Assembly (NCBI RefSeq): GCF_032062135.1
Contig: NC_092863.1
Location: 16,311,039-16,375,038, forward strand
Direction of reading: 5' to 3'
Source of the DNA: Pyxicephalus adspersus
Taxonomy: Eukaryota; Chordata; Amphibia; Anura; Pyxicephalidae
DNA length: 64,000 nt
Positions 37,195 to 50,700 of this stretch are shown here, in pieces. The translations under genes and the position numbers were made by a program. The number at the start of each line of letters is the position of its first letter. The first letter of the stretch is position 1. Under the pieces are notes generated by a model. That model was not told the DNA's origin. It ran no database searches and saw nothing but the letters and a program-made list of their open reading frames with translations.

Positions 37195-37975
37195 CATACT
37201 GTCTAGGTGGTATACATTTGGGGAAGTAAAAAAAAAAGAGGAATAGACTCCAGAGATCGAGACATTTTCCTGCCCCTGTACAAAGCATTGGTCACACCAC
37301 ATCTGGAATATGCAGTCAAGATTTGGGCACCAGTTCACAAAAAGGACATTGTTGAAATGGAGAGAGTGCAGAGAAGGGCGGCTAAATTATTAAAAGGAAT
37401 GGAGGAGCTCAGCTATGAGGAGAGATTAGCTGAACTGATTCTATTCTCCCATGAGAAGAGACGTATAGGGGGGGTTATGATCACCATGTATAAATATATA
37501 AATGGTCCATATAGAGAACTCTCTTCCCCATTATTCATGAGATCATTACAAAGAACAAGAGGGCACTCCTTGCGTCCAGAATAAAAGAAGTTTAAGCCCC
37601 AGATAAGGAAGGGATTCTTTACGTAAGGTCTGTGAAAATGTGGAACCAGCTCCCTCAGGATGTAGTTCCAGCAACTGCTATAGATTGCTTTAGGAAAAAG
37701 CTGGATGTTTTCCTAGAAGCACAGAATATAACTGGGTATTAAGGCTTTAAAGTAAAAATAACAGGGACTGTTAATCCAGGGAACATTCTATTGCCTCATG
37801 GAATCAGGAAGGAATTTTTTCTCACCTGTTAGAGCAAATTGTACCTGGGATTTTTTTGCTTTCCTTTGGATCAACTATTTCCATAGGGTTTTAAATTTGG
37901 GATATGTTTTTTTCCCTAGTGGATGAACTTATGTTTTTTTCAACCTGATTTGCTATGTAACTATGTAATTAGAGG
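37195..37975 (+). mobile_element. 3' end of a non-LTR retrotransposon (CR1/L2/Rex-type)
   Basis: The open frame at 37207-37584 matches the C-terminal part of a LINE reverse-transcriptase protein: LYKALVTPHLEYAVKIWAP, MERVQRRAAKLLKG, LSYEERLAEL, EKRRIGGVMITMYKYINGP. After a frame break, VKMWNQLPQDVVPATAIDCF and RKKLDVFLEAQN continue the pattern to about 37735. The 3' UTR has TTAATCCAGGGAACATTCT, GAATCAGGAAGGAATTTTTT, CTTTCCTTTGGATCAAC and TTTTTTTCAACCTGATTTG, then ends near ATGTAACTATGTAA. These 3' ends are frequent in frog genomes. The copy is 5'-truncated and frameshifted, so inactive. Confidence 0.8.
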
Positions 37976-38942
37976 TACTCAGAATAGGAAATCATATTTT
38001 TTTAAAGTTTTTAATGGCCTAAATCTGGCCATTTAAACATAGGTATAGCAATAAACTATACAATGCCAATTGTATTATTGGACAATGGCCATCAATTAGA
38101 TTGCCTGACCTGTATATTGTGTTTTTAATATAGATATAACACAGCTAACTTTTTAAAAATAATTACCAGTTGTAGTTTTCACTATAACAAGATAAAAGGT
38201 AAACCACTCCACTGGAGTTTCTGTTGTATCTAAGAGATGTGTATTAAGAGAAATGCCAATAATACACGAGGCAACCAAGGTTTTAAGCTAGGATCACACC
38301 TGTGCCAGTCTACAAAATATTGTTTTAGAATGTTGCAATTTATTTTGAGGGAACATGGCTGAATGCATTCATGTATTTTTACTGTGGTAAAAACATTTCA
38401 AAAATAATGTAAAATATTTTAAAATATATGGCCTGACGGGAGGGTGGGAGTTTGTGGGCCATGGTTATGGTGCTATGAGCAGGAGTTTCTGGGTAGCTTA
38501 CATCACCCTGTCTCTATCTTTTTTTCCGGGGACCCAAATACTGGATTTTTACCACATTAGGGAAAAGGAGTAAATTGAAATACTATTTGTGCATTCGTAC
38601 AACAGTGTTCAGGCTGCTGCTGGATCTCCCAGAGGTAACTTCATCAGATACATTCTATGTCCACTTGGTCGTCGTCTCTTGGCTGGATTGATTCTCTAGT
38701 AAGGCAAAGATTTGTCAGAATTTTTTGACCAAACTTATGATCACATATTTAATATGGAACCTAATTTGTGAAATTTTAGTAGTTACAACTTAACACCCTT
38801 CCTTTTTCCCTTATTATAAGCACATAGCTGGCCTTGGGGAGACTTTTCCTTTGACAGTGTTTGGGACAAGAACTTCAATGGACTTTAGCTCATATAACAA
38901 CTGCTCTCTATGTGTTCACCCCTCTAGCATGCCTGGTCTATT

Positions 38943-39407
38943 GTCTTAAACAGCATCTCTCATTTCAACTAATATACCTAACTTTTCTGTGTAGGGAGGG
39001 GTGACCATAACATTTTACCTGGTTAAGTGTACAGGAATGTCAAATGCATAGCCTAAAGCGAGCAACTTCCCTGACTCAAGGTGAATCAGAGCTTTTGTTT
39101 TATGAAACAGCAGAGTGCGCACAAAGCATCTTGTGAAAGAAAGATATAAAGTAGCAAAAAATAGGGGAGGGGGTATGAAACATTTCTGCAGTATTCTCCC
39201 AGACTAGTGAGGTAATAATGAATCCCGCTTCTCTCACGAATGTTGGCACGCAAATCAAAGCTGATGACTCTTACAGGGAACTAGTCTTTAGGAAGCAATC
39301 ACGCCCACATCTCTTAGTATAAAGTCAGGGATGGAAAGTCTTGGCTTCTATCTCTCAACCATAACATCAAGTAGCTCATAGGAAAGGACAGGCATTACAA
39401 TTTAATC
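38943..39407 (+). promoter_or_regulatory. Promoter and 5' UTR of keratin gene 2
   Basis: Nearly identical to the gene 1 promoter. The AP-1 consensus TGACTCA is at 39072-39078, ACGCCCACAT at 39301-39310 and TATAAA at 39318-39323, again 90 bp before the ATG. The CCAAT box of genes 1 and 3 is lost here (ACTAGTC in its place). The predicted transcription start lies near 39350. Confidence 0.75.
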
Positions 39408-42400
39408 ATGAGCTCATACAGCATTAGGCAAACTACATCTTCAGGATCCTCAGGTGGCTTGGGTTTATCTGGGTTAGGTGGTGGTTCAAGCAGAGTGTCC
39501 ATTGGTAGCTACAGGGCACCTAGCATCCATGGAGGTAGTGGTGGCAAAAACATCTCCATCTCAACCTCAAGGCTGGTTTCTTCTGGGGCTAGTGGTCTTG
39601 GTAGCAGCTTAGGTGGTGGATATTGTGGTGTTGCTGGTGGTTTTGGTGGCTACTCATCTAGCTCCGGGTATGGCTATGGAAGTGGATTTGGAGGTGGCTA
39701 TGGAGGAGGCTATGGAGGTGGATATGGCGGTGGATATGGGGGTGGATTTGGAGGTGGATTTGGAGGTGGAGAAGGTCTCCTGGCTGGAGGGGAGAAGGAA
39801 ACCATGCAAAACCTGAATGACCGTCTGGCCTCCTACCTGGACAAGGTGCGCTCCTTGGAGAAGGCCAATACTGAGCTGGAGATCAAAATCAGGGAATGGT
39901 ATGAGAAGCAAGCTCCCAGACCTTCTAATGACTACAGCCAATACTACGCAATCATTGAGGAACTGCGTAACAAGGTAAGAGGAGTTTCACCACATTAATA
40001 TTGACACCTGTCATGCAGCTATGAACCGTTATATGCATTCCTGTAAAACATTATATGAATCTATGATGTAAAAAGTTCAACCCATAGCAACCATTTAATT
40101 TTGTGATTAATGTAGCAAATTATTGTTTCTCTTTTTAATGTATCGTGTGTATCGAGTATCGTTTTTACAAGTATTATTACTGTTTTTAATAATGGAATTT
40201 ATCTGAATCATTCACCTTGTCTTTTTTACCCTAACCAAATAAATTCTACGGTTATGCAAACACAGAACCTCTAAAATAAAAACAGAGCTATGTACACACT
40301 GTGACCAATACACAACTCAACCTAGAATAATAAGAGACTTTCAAAATTAACATGATCAAACTACACTTTGTATTAAATTTTGTAGAATGATGCACTATAT
40401 TCTTTATACCTTTTTTATAGGGTTTATATAAAATATTATAATTGCATTGAAAAAAGTATTTCAGCTGGATTTCAGCTGCCAATATTCTATTTGAGAAACA
40501 TTCCTTATAATAGAAAAATAACCTAATACTACTTCTAATAACCAGTCAGTCAGGTGCTGGCTCCTATCTGCAGTGTCTGTAAAACAAAAAGCAACAATTT
40601 TATTGTTTCCCATAACACCTAATCAGTTTCTTCCATTCCTTCCCCCATACTGAAATGGAAATATCAAAGGATATTATCAAATGTTACTTTTAATTGCTGT
40701 ATGCCACACAGATGCACAAACTCTTGCTATACAAGTAGAACAAATGCCTGTTAAAATGTATGATATGATAACAAAGATAATTGTTTTTAGTATTATAATA
40801 ATATAATAATACATATACCTTACTATAACTATATAATCAAAATCAGCTTTAAATTTCAGAATTGTAAAAACCAAAATAGTTGCTATAAATCAGTGCACAA
40901 CATTCTTTAATCCCGTATGTTCTTATTAAAAGAATACACTTTAAAAGCAGATTTAATTCATAAGTCATAGTAATAAGCTAATGTTATTGTGTTTTTACAA
41001 TACGTAGATCAACAATACCACTCTGGATAATGCCAGGGTGGTCCTGCAGATTGACAATGCCAAACTGGCTGCTGATGACTTCAGAAACAAGTAAGATATT
41101 GAAGCACACCAGAGACACACCAAGAGAAAATGTACACCAATGTCACATTTGGCTCAACTTTCAATTTTATCTAGGTTTGAAACTGAACATGCCATGAGAC
41201 TGAGTGTTGAGGCTGACATCAATGGCCTGCGCAGAGTTCTAGATGAACTTACTATGACCAGATCTGACCTGGAAATCCAGATTGAAAGTTTGAAGGAAGA
41301 GTTGGCCTACCTGAAGAAGAACCATGAGGAGGTATGTTTCATAAAAAAAAAATGGTATACAGGTTATGTGAAATGGAATGGATGGATATGTAGAAGGAAA
41401 GACTGTCTTACTTGCTACTTGCCTGGTGGACTGACAGTAATGACGTTTGGTCCACCCCATGTCCTTCCAAGATGTTTTCTCTTTAACAACAAATTTTATA
41501 GGAGGTAATTTAAAAAAAAATAGGCTTTAAGTTATATCTACTGAAAGTGTTTTTTTTTTACTTTTTAGATTTTTACATGCTTGTTATTCTATATTGTCTT
41601 AGTATATAATGCACAAATATGGCTTCTCCCATGTTCATATTCCATTATGAATTATACACATAGACGTGTTTTAAATAATCACTACAGAATGTTATAAATC
41701 TTTTTATCAAGCTCTCTTTTTAAAATACCCATATAAATAGAATATCACTTTTGGAAGCCCCACATTTTATCTCCATCCCCCAAATCCTTATCTAAAGGAT
41801 GACAACTATTAAATACATTATATTTGCATTATAATTACATTTATTACCTTTTGATTAGGGAAAATGGCAAAAAAATAAAAAATAAAGTAGAATTACAGAG
41901 CTTCACATTATCACCATCTCATAATAAAAAAAAATTCAATGTTTGCTTACAGGAAATGAGAGCCCTTCGTGGACAAGTTGGTGGCACTGTCAATGTGGAA
42001 ATGAATGCCGCCCCAGCTGTTGACTTGTCAAGGGTCTTGGCTGACATGAGAAGCCAATATGAAGGTCTGGCTGAAAAGAACCGCAAAGAAGTTGAAGACT
42101 GGTACTTCAAGAAGGTAGGACGCAGTGCAATATTGGGGATTCTTTAGGGTTATAACCAAAACCAGCTCTAACCCAAAACCCCATTCATGTAATGACTTTA
42201 TCTACATATCTATAAATAATATAATATAAATAATTTACTGCTCCATAGAAGAATCTGTGCTCATTTTTGCGGAAAATGGAAGAAATATTAATGGCTCAAA
42301 ATGAAATTCAGACAGTACAAAAATAAGAGTAGAGTTTCATCTTGTATTGGTGTTCAGTGGAGAAATGTCTTCTTGGAACACATAGGTCCACCAATACTCA

Positions 42401-44722
42401 TGGAACCCTTTGTGGCTTCTAGAGCAATTGTAGATTTATATGGTTCTAACTGAGGACAAAGCCATTAATTACTGAATGTTTACTATAACCTGACAGACAG
42501 AAGAACTGAACAGAGAAGTTACAAGCCACAGTCAACAGATCCAGTCCAGCAAAACAGAAATCACCGACCTCAAACGTACACTTCAAAGCTTGGAGATCGA
42601 CCTCCAGACCCAGCTGAGCATGGTAAGGCCTTGATTTAAATATGTCTTTTAGATTTTATCTAAAAACTCTCTCATCACTATTAATTCAAACATTAAATGG
42701 AAAAAGCAATATACAATATTGTTCTATATTTAAGTATATATGAATTCCTTTATTAGAAATCAGCACTGGAAGGAACATTGGCAGACACAGAAGGCCGATA
42801 CTGTGTACAGCTTGCTCAGCTACAAGAACTTATCAGCGGTGTAGAAGCACAGCTTGCCGAATTGCGGTCAGATATGGAACGCCAGAGCTACGAGTACAAA
42901 GTCCTCATGGATGTCAAGACCCGTCTTGAACAGGAAATTGCCACCTACAGACGCCTCCTTGAGGGAGAAGATATCAAGTAAGTAGACAATGCAGCAATAA
43001 ACTATTTTGGCAAGGCTGGATTTTATGTGAACCGGTTAGCCATATTATTAAAATCAATACCAATTTTTTTTATTTTGATCAGATATAATGATACCATCAA
43101 TCATAATTCCAGTCATTAATAAAACAAATGGGTGGTACCAACTTGTAGTTAGTCGTAAAGTTTGATTTAAATTTCCCATAATTCGAATGAAAATAACAGA
43201 AAAAAATAGCATCTGTGATCCCTAGCTTAATAAAGTCAAATGCTACTTTACTTTTTTTTAAACTTAAACCTAACTCTTGTTTTTCTCTCTTTTCCTTCCA
43301 ACAGCATTAACTACAAAGAGAGTAAGTACAATTCCCATAAAAATCGAATTATTTGTGACTTAGGGAACAAAAAAAATAGTGAAAATATTAGTGTTAAAAG
43401 TGCAAATAATTACTTAGCTTAGTGTCCAAAGTTTTTCCCCAAAATATATTGGTCTGACTTTTGATTAGTTGTAATGGTTTTTGCCCTTTTCATCAAGTTT
43501 TTTTTTTTGCAGTATTAATAGTATAGATAAATATGTGACTGTATCTTGTAGGGAATACTATTTTTAAACATATTTGTTGAATGTAATAATTCTAGATCAG
43601 GGGTCCTCAAACTTTTTAAACAGGGGGCCAGTTCACGGTCCCTCAGACTGTCGAGGGGCCGTACTATAGTTTGAAAAAAAACAGGAGAAGATTCTTATGC
43701 ACGCTGCACAAAACGTATTTATTGTATAAAAAACATGAAAGAACAATACTATATTCACAGCACACTTGCCAATCATTAAAAAAAAAGTGGCGTTTACTTT
43801 GGCTTTAAAATTGCTTGAGATTATTCCTTTGCATGGAAAATGCACAGATAAATTTGAATTTTCACTGTGTGTATTGAAAATGCAAATTTATCTTGCATTT
43901 TCCATGCAAATGAATAATCTCAAGCAATTCATTAATTTGCTTCTTTTTATACACCCTACCCTACACCCAACACTACCCCACACTTTTTATTAGATAAAAA
44001 AGGGCTGCTAAAAAAACTTTGTCAGTGTCTGCTACCTGTCACTCACTGCTGCCTTCATACATGGATCACACTGCAGCACATGTGTACATGATCATTGTGC
44101 ATAGTATGTTTATACTATTTACAAATGTACGTTGATCATGTACACATGTGCTGCAGTGAGCAGGGAATGAAGGCAGCAGTGAGCAGGAAATGAAGGCAGC
44201 AGTGAGTCTCTGCTCTGCTCATACCTTCTCTGCCTGATGGCTTCAGCCTGACAGCTCCAGCGTTACCCCGGCAACAGTGGTGTCACGTGACCGGGTTCCC
44301 TGGAGTGCAGATGGCAGGCAGCCAGAGCTCAAGCAGAAGAAGCAGCCTGGGCTGCCGGCGGGCCGGATGGAGAACCTCAGCGGGCCGTATTCGTCCCGCG
44401 GGCCGTAGTTTGAGGACCCCTGCTCTAGATGGACATACTATTTTGCAGCTGTACAAAGGCCACTTGGGACTTAGGCGTCAATTTGTACTATATTAGATGA
44501 GATAGGAACTACTTAGCCAGCAGTTAAGATATAATTACCATTTTTTTTACACCCCACAAAATTCTTTTAGTATTTTACCTACTTTTTCCATCCAAGTTAG
44601 CTGGTGCTTTATATATATTTTTCATTTTAGGCCCTCAAGTCTCACGTCAAGTCCGTACCATCATCAAGGAAACCGTAGATGGAAAAGTTGTTTCTACAAG
44701 TGAGAAAGTCCACCCATATTAA
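39408..44722 (+). CDS. Type I keratin, gene 2 (8 exons, 474 aa)
   Basis: Exons: 39408-39974, 41008-41090, 41175-41331, 41953-42114, 42497-42622, 42757-42977, 43305-43321, 44631-44722 (stop TAA 44720-44722). All introns are GT-AG. It is a close paralogue of gene 1: the head (1-128) has one more run of GGGYG loops, the rod (about 129-436) is nearly the same, and the tail ends in EKVHPY instead of EKVHQSKY. Exon 5 differs from that of gene 1 at about 6 of 126 bases. Intron 7 (1309 bp, against 169 bp in gene 1) has been enlarged by a hAT MITE. The product should pair with a type II keratin in epithelial filaments. Gene 1 and gene 2 probably arose by tandem duplication, perhaps with later gene conversion. 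Confidence 0.95.
43590..44430. mobile_element. hAT MITE in intron 7 of keratin gene 2
   Basis: The element proper is 43598-44422 (825 bp). Terminal inverted repeats are CAGGGGTCCTCAAACT on the left and AGTTTGAGGACCCCTG on the right. Flanking 8-bp copies TTCTAGAT (43590-43597) and CTCTAGAT (44423-44430) match at 7 of 8 positions and fit the nTCTAGAn target preferred by many hAT elements. Interior landmarks are subterminal GGGCCG-rich ends, a long inverted repeat (about 43810-43856 against 43884-43929) and a second one around GCAGCACATGTGTACATGATCA (near 44072-44093 and 44134-44156). No transposase frame remains. Confidence 0.9.
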
Positions 44723-44967
44723 GAAAATACAGGATTCTAAAGCTTGCACAGATATATGATTGAATTAACTCTAATAAAAAGAGTTTTTGAGCAACCTATA
44801 TTACTGCAGAAATACTGGCATACCCTAACTCTATGTCTGATCTACAAGACATTGATAACTGGAGAAGTGGAAGCATCAATCCCTGATATATTGTGCTGGG
44901 CTATTAGTTCTGTAATGTCTGTTTTTCTCATGCTACTTCTTGAGGCTTCTTTTTATCTCATTGATCT

Positions 44968-44973
44968 AATAAA
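44968..44973 (+). terminator. Polyadenylation signal, keratin gene 2
   Basis: AATAAA about 245 bp after the stop, in the same CTAATAAAG context as genes 1 and 3, followed by a T/GT-rich stretch. Confidence 0.8.
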
Positions 44974-45534
44974 GTTTTAGCTTTTTCATGCACTTTCGTT
45001 TTGTCTGTAATTGTTAATAGTAATGCAGATTTGTAGGGCACTTAGTTTACAATATTTTTTAAATATTTTAATATTTTATTTTAAATTCAGTTAGTTTTTT
45101 TTTCCATGGTCTTTCCTGGCCTTACAGATGCTTAACACCAAAGCTTTTTCTGTAAGAAAAAAGGTGCGGGAACTCACATCTAATTAATCTTTTATTAAAA
45201 AAAATATATATTAAGTTTTTAACATAAATGTATTTATTGTATTCAAGGCACACGCTACAGGTGATGACACTTCCTGAGCACTTAGGCTGCTCAGCAACTA
45301 AAAAGAAAGAAAAAGACAAAACTAGGTTTAAAAAATAACTAAGTAAATTACTATATATGTAAGACCTGAATGACAATCGTGGAGGGCCGAAAGTGAATTA
45401 TATAGAGAAGTATTGCATATATCTGAAGTTCTTAGAATATTCACACAACATCTGAAGCTCCCACGGTTACACGGTTACACGGTTTTACCTTAAATAAATT
45501 TGGGACTCTGCCTTAGGTCACGATCATGTAATGT

Positions 45535-45755
45535 GCAGGGGTGTAGAGGTCTGAAATATGTACAGTGCAGAGGTTAGTTGTATGCAGCGTTCATTGTGTA
45601 AGGGTCAGGGGTATGTAACATACATAATGCAGGGGTCAGACATATGTAACATACATAATGCAGGGGTCAGACATATGTAACATACATAATGCAGGGGTCA
45701 GACTATGTAATGTACATAATACAGGGGTCAGATGATTGCAATTTACATAAATGAA
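45535..45755. repeat. 31-bp minisatellite
   Basis: Tandem units are built on ACATACATAATGCAGGGGTC with a period of 31 bp. The central copies (about 45610-45705) are nearly identical and the flanking ones degenerate. A short CGGTTACA repeat precedes it at about 45463-45485. Confidence 0.85.
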
Positions 45756-47320
45756 GGGATTATTGTTTGTTTTTGTGTTCAATAATTGTTGCATGGCTTT
45801 ATGCTTTCCTTTTAAAATTTAAGTGCTCCACAGTGCCTACGGCTACCTGAACAACCCTGCCTTTGCAGCCACTAACTGGCCTTCAATTCAAAGTCTCATG
45901 TTTCAATCCAGAAGGCTTTATAAATTCTCTCCTCCAGTGTGGTCCTCTTTACCATCCATCCTAGCACCCATTCTTTTAGTCAACACCCACCATTTTTTCC
46001 AGCCAACAGATTGGTAAGATAACACTGCTAGACTCGTTTGAGCTTCACTCAACTGACTGTAGCAGGAACTAATATGAAGTCTACTGGTCTCTCAAAGGGT
46101 CCATTTAAAGTTTTTTTATTTAATAGTTTAATGATCAGAATAATACAGTTTATGATGTGTTTTATGACAAAAACTATGAAATTCTATGAAAACCTCTTGC
46201 TAATGACTTAAGATGCCATGGATCAGAGTGCAATGGAGGAGGCACTTAGTATCAGGTATTTCCATACCATCATATGGAGTTAGCTGAGTAGATAATGATT
46301 TAACAGGTTGGGCGGGTTATGGATACAAGGATTATTGTACTACTGTGGCTTTTAATAATGCTATTTGCTATTAAGCAATTGTTGTTCTAAGCTTATACCT
46401 TTGACAAATTGTCAACCACACAGTTTTGGTAGAGTCCATAAAGAATGATGCTAGAAAGTGTAACATTTCCATTTGGAATTGATGTTATAAGTGCCCAGTG
46501 TGACTTGAAAGCAGCATTTCCCCAAATATTCTGTTCAAGTGTAGGAACCAATTCGCACCTCTGTTTTTAGGACCCATTTACACTAGCAGAACTGGGCACT
46601 ATTTCCCAACACAATCCTAACTGAAGTACAAGGTATTTGACCTTACATCCTATGGCTTCAAATCACACTAATGCAGTAAAAAAATGTGACATCCAAAAAG
46701 TTTGCAAAAAATAAATGCCCAATTACTCACTTCCAGAAAGTCTACGTACATATCATCACTGCTGCCTTCAGGTAACTCAAAATCACTAATTGTTATGGGT
46801 TTTCAGTGCCAGCAAAGAATTATTAGAGCACTTAGAGTTAACTAAAAAGACAGTGGTCATTTTCATTTTCAAGCAGACAGGTATAACAAATTAACCTGTC
46901 CAACAAAGGATGTGTGTGTTTGTAAATTTATACTTATGGTATTAGGATTTGTGGTATTTAGGACAAATTGTGTGTGTGTAAAAAAAAAATAGAAAACTCA
47001 AAACAATACAAAATAATAGGTAGAAATAGTAATAGTTGTAATGGTCACAATGACGACTATAAATGTAGGATTTTCCATCTCTTTTTATTTTGCTTATAAT
47101 GGCCACCAGTACAAATGCAGACAATAAATCCCCCCAAAATGCACACAAACGTAGAAAAAACAACAAAAGTTTTAACCATTTTACACACTAAAACTAAAAA
47201 ACAAGGTATTGGCTTTGGAAATATTTTAATGATTGATACTTTATAGTTTTTTCTTTTTTTTGTTTGGCTTTAGGGGTAACACATTGAAAGATAGAAGAGT
47301 GAGTTATTGTCTAGAACAAC
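45756..47320. other. Intergenic, upstream of gene 3
   Basis: The block at about 46190-46400 is paralogous to 17990-18210 upstream of gene 1. The rest shows no gene. The open frame at 45823-46017 has no ATG and no recognisable family. Confidence 0.5.
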
Positions 47321-47329
47321 AATACCTCC

Positions 47330-47757
47330 TATTTCCGCTAAATTACATAACTTTGTAAAAAGTAGGGAGGGGTGACTATACTGTTGGTTAAGTCTACAAG
47401 AAATATCAAATGCATCGCCTGAAGACAGAAGCCTTCTTAACCCAAACTGAATCAGACCTTTTGTTTTAGGAACCACCAGAGCATACACACAGACAATGCC
47501 TCTTCTGGTATCTGTGAAAGTATTTTGGTAAGCAAAGATAATGTATCATACTAATTAGGTAATCATAAATCCCACTTTGTTAACAAATGTTGGCACACAA
47601 ACCAAGGTTGATGTTTTTTTTGAAGACCCAATCCTTAAAAAGAAATTACGCCCACATCTTTTGATATAAAGTCAGGATTTGGAAGTCTGGATATCTAACT
47701 CTCAACTTACAATATCCTAAATAGCACATAAGAAAAGGCAGGCATTAAAACTCCATA
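47330..47757 (+). promoter_or_regulatory. Promoter and 5' UTR of keratin gene 3
   Basis: Homologous to the promoters of genes 1 and 2 but more diverged. CCAAT (47628-47632), ACGCCCACAT (47648-47657) and TATAAA (47665-47670) are kept with the same 17-bp ACGCCCACAT-to-TATA spacing. The position of the AP-1 site in genes 1-2 reads TAACCCA here, so that site is lost. The ATG lies 93 bp after the TATA box. Confidence 0.7.
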
Positions 47758-50700
47758 ATGTACAGCATCAAGGGATTAGGTGGGTTTGGTAGTGGCTCAA
47801 ACAAAATGAACATGGTTAGCCACAGGGCACCTAGCATCCATGAAGGTAGCAGCAGCAAGAACATCTCCTTTTCATCCTCAAGGATGGGATCTTCTGAGGT
47901 CAGCAGTCTTGGTAGCAGTTTAGGTAGTGGATTAGGTCAGCTAGGTGGTGGTTTTGGTGGCAGCTACACAACTGGCTTCAGTTATGGATTTGGAGGTGGA
48001 TTTGGAGATGGGGATGGTCTCCTGGGTGGAAGGGAGAAAGAGACCATGCAGAATCTAAATGATCGTCTGGCTGCCTACCTGGACAAGGTGCGTACTCTGG
48101 AAAGGGCCAATGCTAATCTAGAAATCAATATCAGAGAATGGTATGAGAAGCAAGCTCCCAGCCCATCATATGACTACAGCCAGCACTACAAAGTCATTGA
48201 AGATCTTCGTAATCAGGTAAGAAGAGATTCATGAACAGATATGTAAAAAGTTTGGTACAGATTAGGTAAAATGTGCATGTTAACCAGAGCAACCATTTTA
48301 AATGTAGCAACCACAAAGCATTTCTGAATAACTTGTATGTTTTTCAACGCTTCCTCTCTATCAATTCTTTTGGAATGTCCAACTTAGAAAACCAGCATGT
48401 AATTTCCATCAATATTGCTAATATGTCATATCATGGAATCTAAAAACTTTTTCATTTTAGATTGCTTAGCTGGTATTTGACTCTGCTTCCTTTGGCTTCT
48501 TTGTGAAGTGAATAGTACAGCCACAAAACATTCAAAACAAATAAACAGAGTATAACAACATACAGTATATGGCTATAGCAAACAATCTTTTAAACAGGGC
48601 TGTCTAACTCCAGGGCCAGAAGCCATGCATATATTTAATATTTCTGTAACAGACAGTGGTCAGTAAAATACAGTTTATATAAAAAACTCTTTTTTATATT
48701 CTTCTTGTGGATTGGATCTGGATAAAACATTATCATTATATCCCAAGTATGGCATTATATTCAAAGATTTTGCACTGTTTAATAAAGTTCTAAAGTCCAT
48801 TTAGCACTATACACTGTATATACTAAAATATAAACCTGAAAATAAACCCAGGTACCTATGTTTTCCTTAAAAAAAGAAAAATTGCATTGACTCGAGTATC
48901 AACCAAGGCAAAAGATTTTGCTGTCACTGCTATCATTCAAACAGTAATCAACACTAATTTCAATAACATTATGTGAATAAATACGTCCTTGGTGTGTTAA
49001 TTTTCACAAATGTATTGAAATCTTTCCCCCCTTCTTATACTTTTGAGTTGGCTGGATCACTTACTAACATTTGTGCATTATTGTTGGCCACCACTAGATG
49101 GCTCTGTGTCTTCATGTAGAGTGTGTAACAGACCCTAATAATTACTCCAAAGGCAAGAAATTTTTATACACTCTACAGTAATACACAGCACCATCTAGTG
49201 GTGTGATGTGAGTATATATCAATTTCTTGATTTTTTTAAGGGCAAAAAAACATTGTTTATATTTGAGAATATAGGTTTTTTTTAAGTAGATAGGGTAAGC
49301 CTTTGTGTTTGTAAACTTACTGATGGACAGCCACAGACAAGAAGCAGATTGCAACGTTTTTTGATTAAAAAGCTGTAACTGCCTGTCTGTATGAACTACT
49401 ATCAAGTGCTTTAACCGAGTCACCTTAGGGTTTATATATAAGGAACTTTAGGCTAGGTGTAAATTTTCAGTCATTGGAATATTCCTGTAGGAATGAAAAG
49501 TGTCTTTGTTAATTTTTGAAACCAATCAGTTGATTAAACTCCTCCCAACACACACAACCACAGTTTTTGTAAAAGTGTATAACAAAAATGTCAAAATAAC
49601 TCTTTTTTTCAATACTTTATGAGCAGTCCCTTGACCACTACTAAGGGCAGGGGTGGTGATCTTAGTATTGATTTGTTCTTCAACCTATTTGTATTTTTAA
49701 TTTTTGTATCTTTACAATTCTTAGATCCGTATTGCTGCTGTGGAGAATGCCAGCGTGATTCTGCAGATTGAGAATGCAAAACTAGCTGGGGATGACTTCA
49801 GAGCCAAGTAAGAATTTAAACCTTGCTTTGAATTTCCAAAAAGTCCTAACATTATATGACATACTACGATGCAGTGTACAAACACAAAAACAATAGGAGA
49901 AAACACAACAATAAATCAAAGTTTGGGTCACTTTTTAATGGTTTCGTTATATTTAGGTTTGAAACTGAACAAGCCCTAAGGATGAACGTTGAGGTTGACG
50001 TCAATGAGCTCCGTAAATTCTTGGATGACTTGACGCTAAACAGGTCTGACCTAGAACTTCACGTTGAGAGTTTGGAGGAAGAGTTGGCCTACTTAAAAAA
50101 AAACCATGAGGAGGTAGGTTTGATAAACATTTGTATCCAGGTATTTAATTTCAATGAGACATCCCATTGGCCTTCCATTCAAGTAATTTTAACCAATTTG
50201 TTACAAGTCATCCAAATCTTTATCAAAAACTGAAAATGGTCAAAATACATGTAAAAATCCCTGTTTTATTTGTACTATTGTTCTCCTAATTAAGAAAAAG
50301 TTTACATTGTTATTGATTATGAGTAAAACTATAGAGCCATACCTAAAAAATACAAAATGCATATGTACAGGAAATGAATGCCCTGCGTGGACAAGCTCAT
50401 GGCACTCTCAGTGTGGAAATGGATGCTGCTCCGGCTGTTGACTTGACGAAGATATTGGCTGAAGTTAGAGAACAATATGAAACTCTGGCCGAAAAGAATC
50501 GTAAGGAAGTTGAAGATTGGTATTTTAAGAAGGTAGGTGAGCATAGCAATGGGGTTTGGTCTATAGCATGATTAGTCAGAAGAAGTACAAACCCAGAAAC
50601 ATATTTTATTTTTTTTGTCCTGACAGACAGAAGAACTGAACAGAGAAGTTGCAAGCCACAATGAACAGATCCAGTCCAGCATAACTGAAATCACTGACCT

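Noticed and set aside
45823..46017. 64-codon frame downstream of gene 2
   Set aside because: It has no ATG and no family resemblance; possibly a retroposon remnant, but not supportable.
48811..48925. Possible repeat with GACTCGAGTATCAACC motif in intron 1 of gene 3
   Set aside because: It resembles a motif seen in dispersed vertebrate repeats, but neither boundaries nor family could be established.
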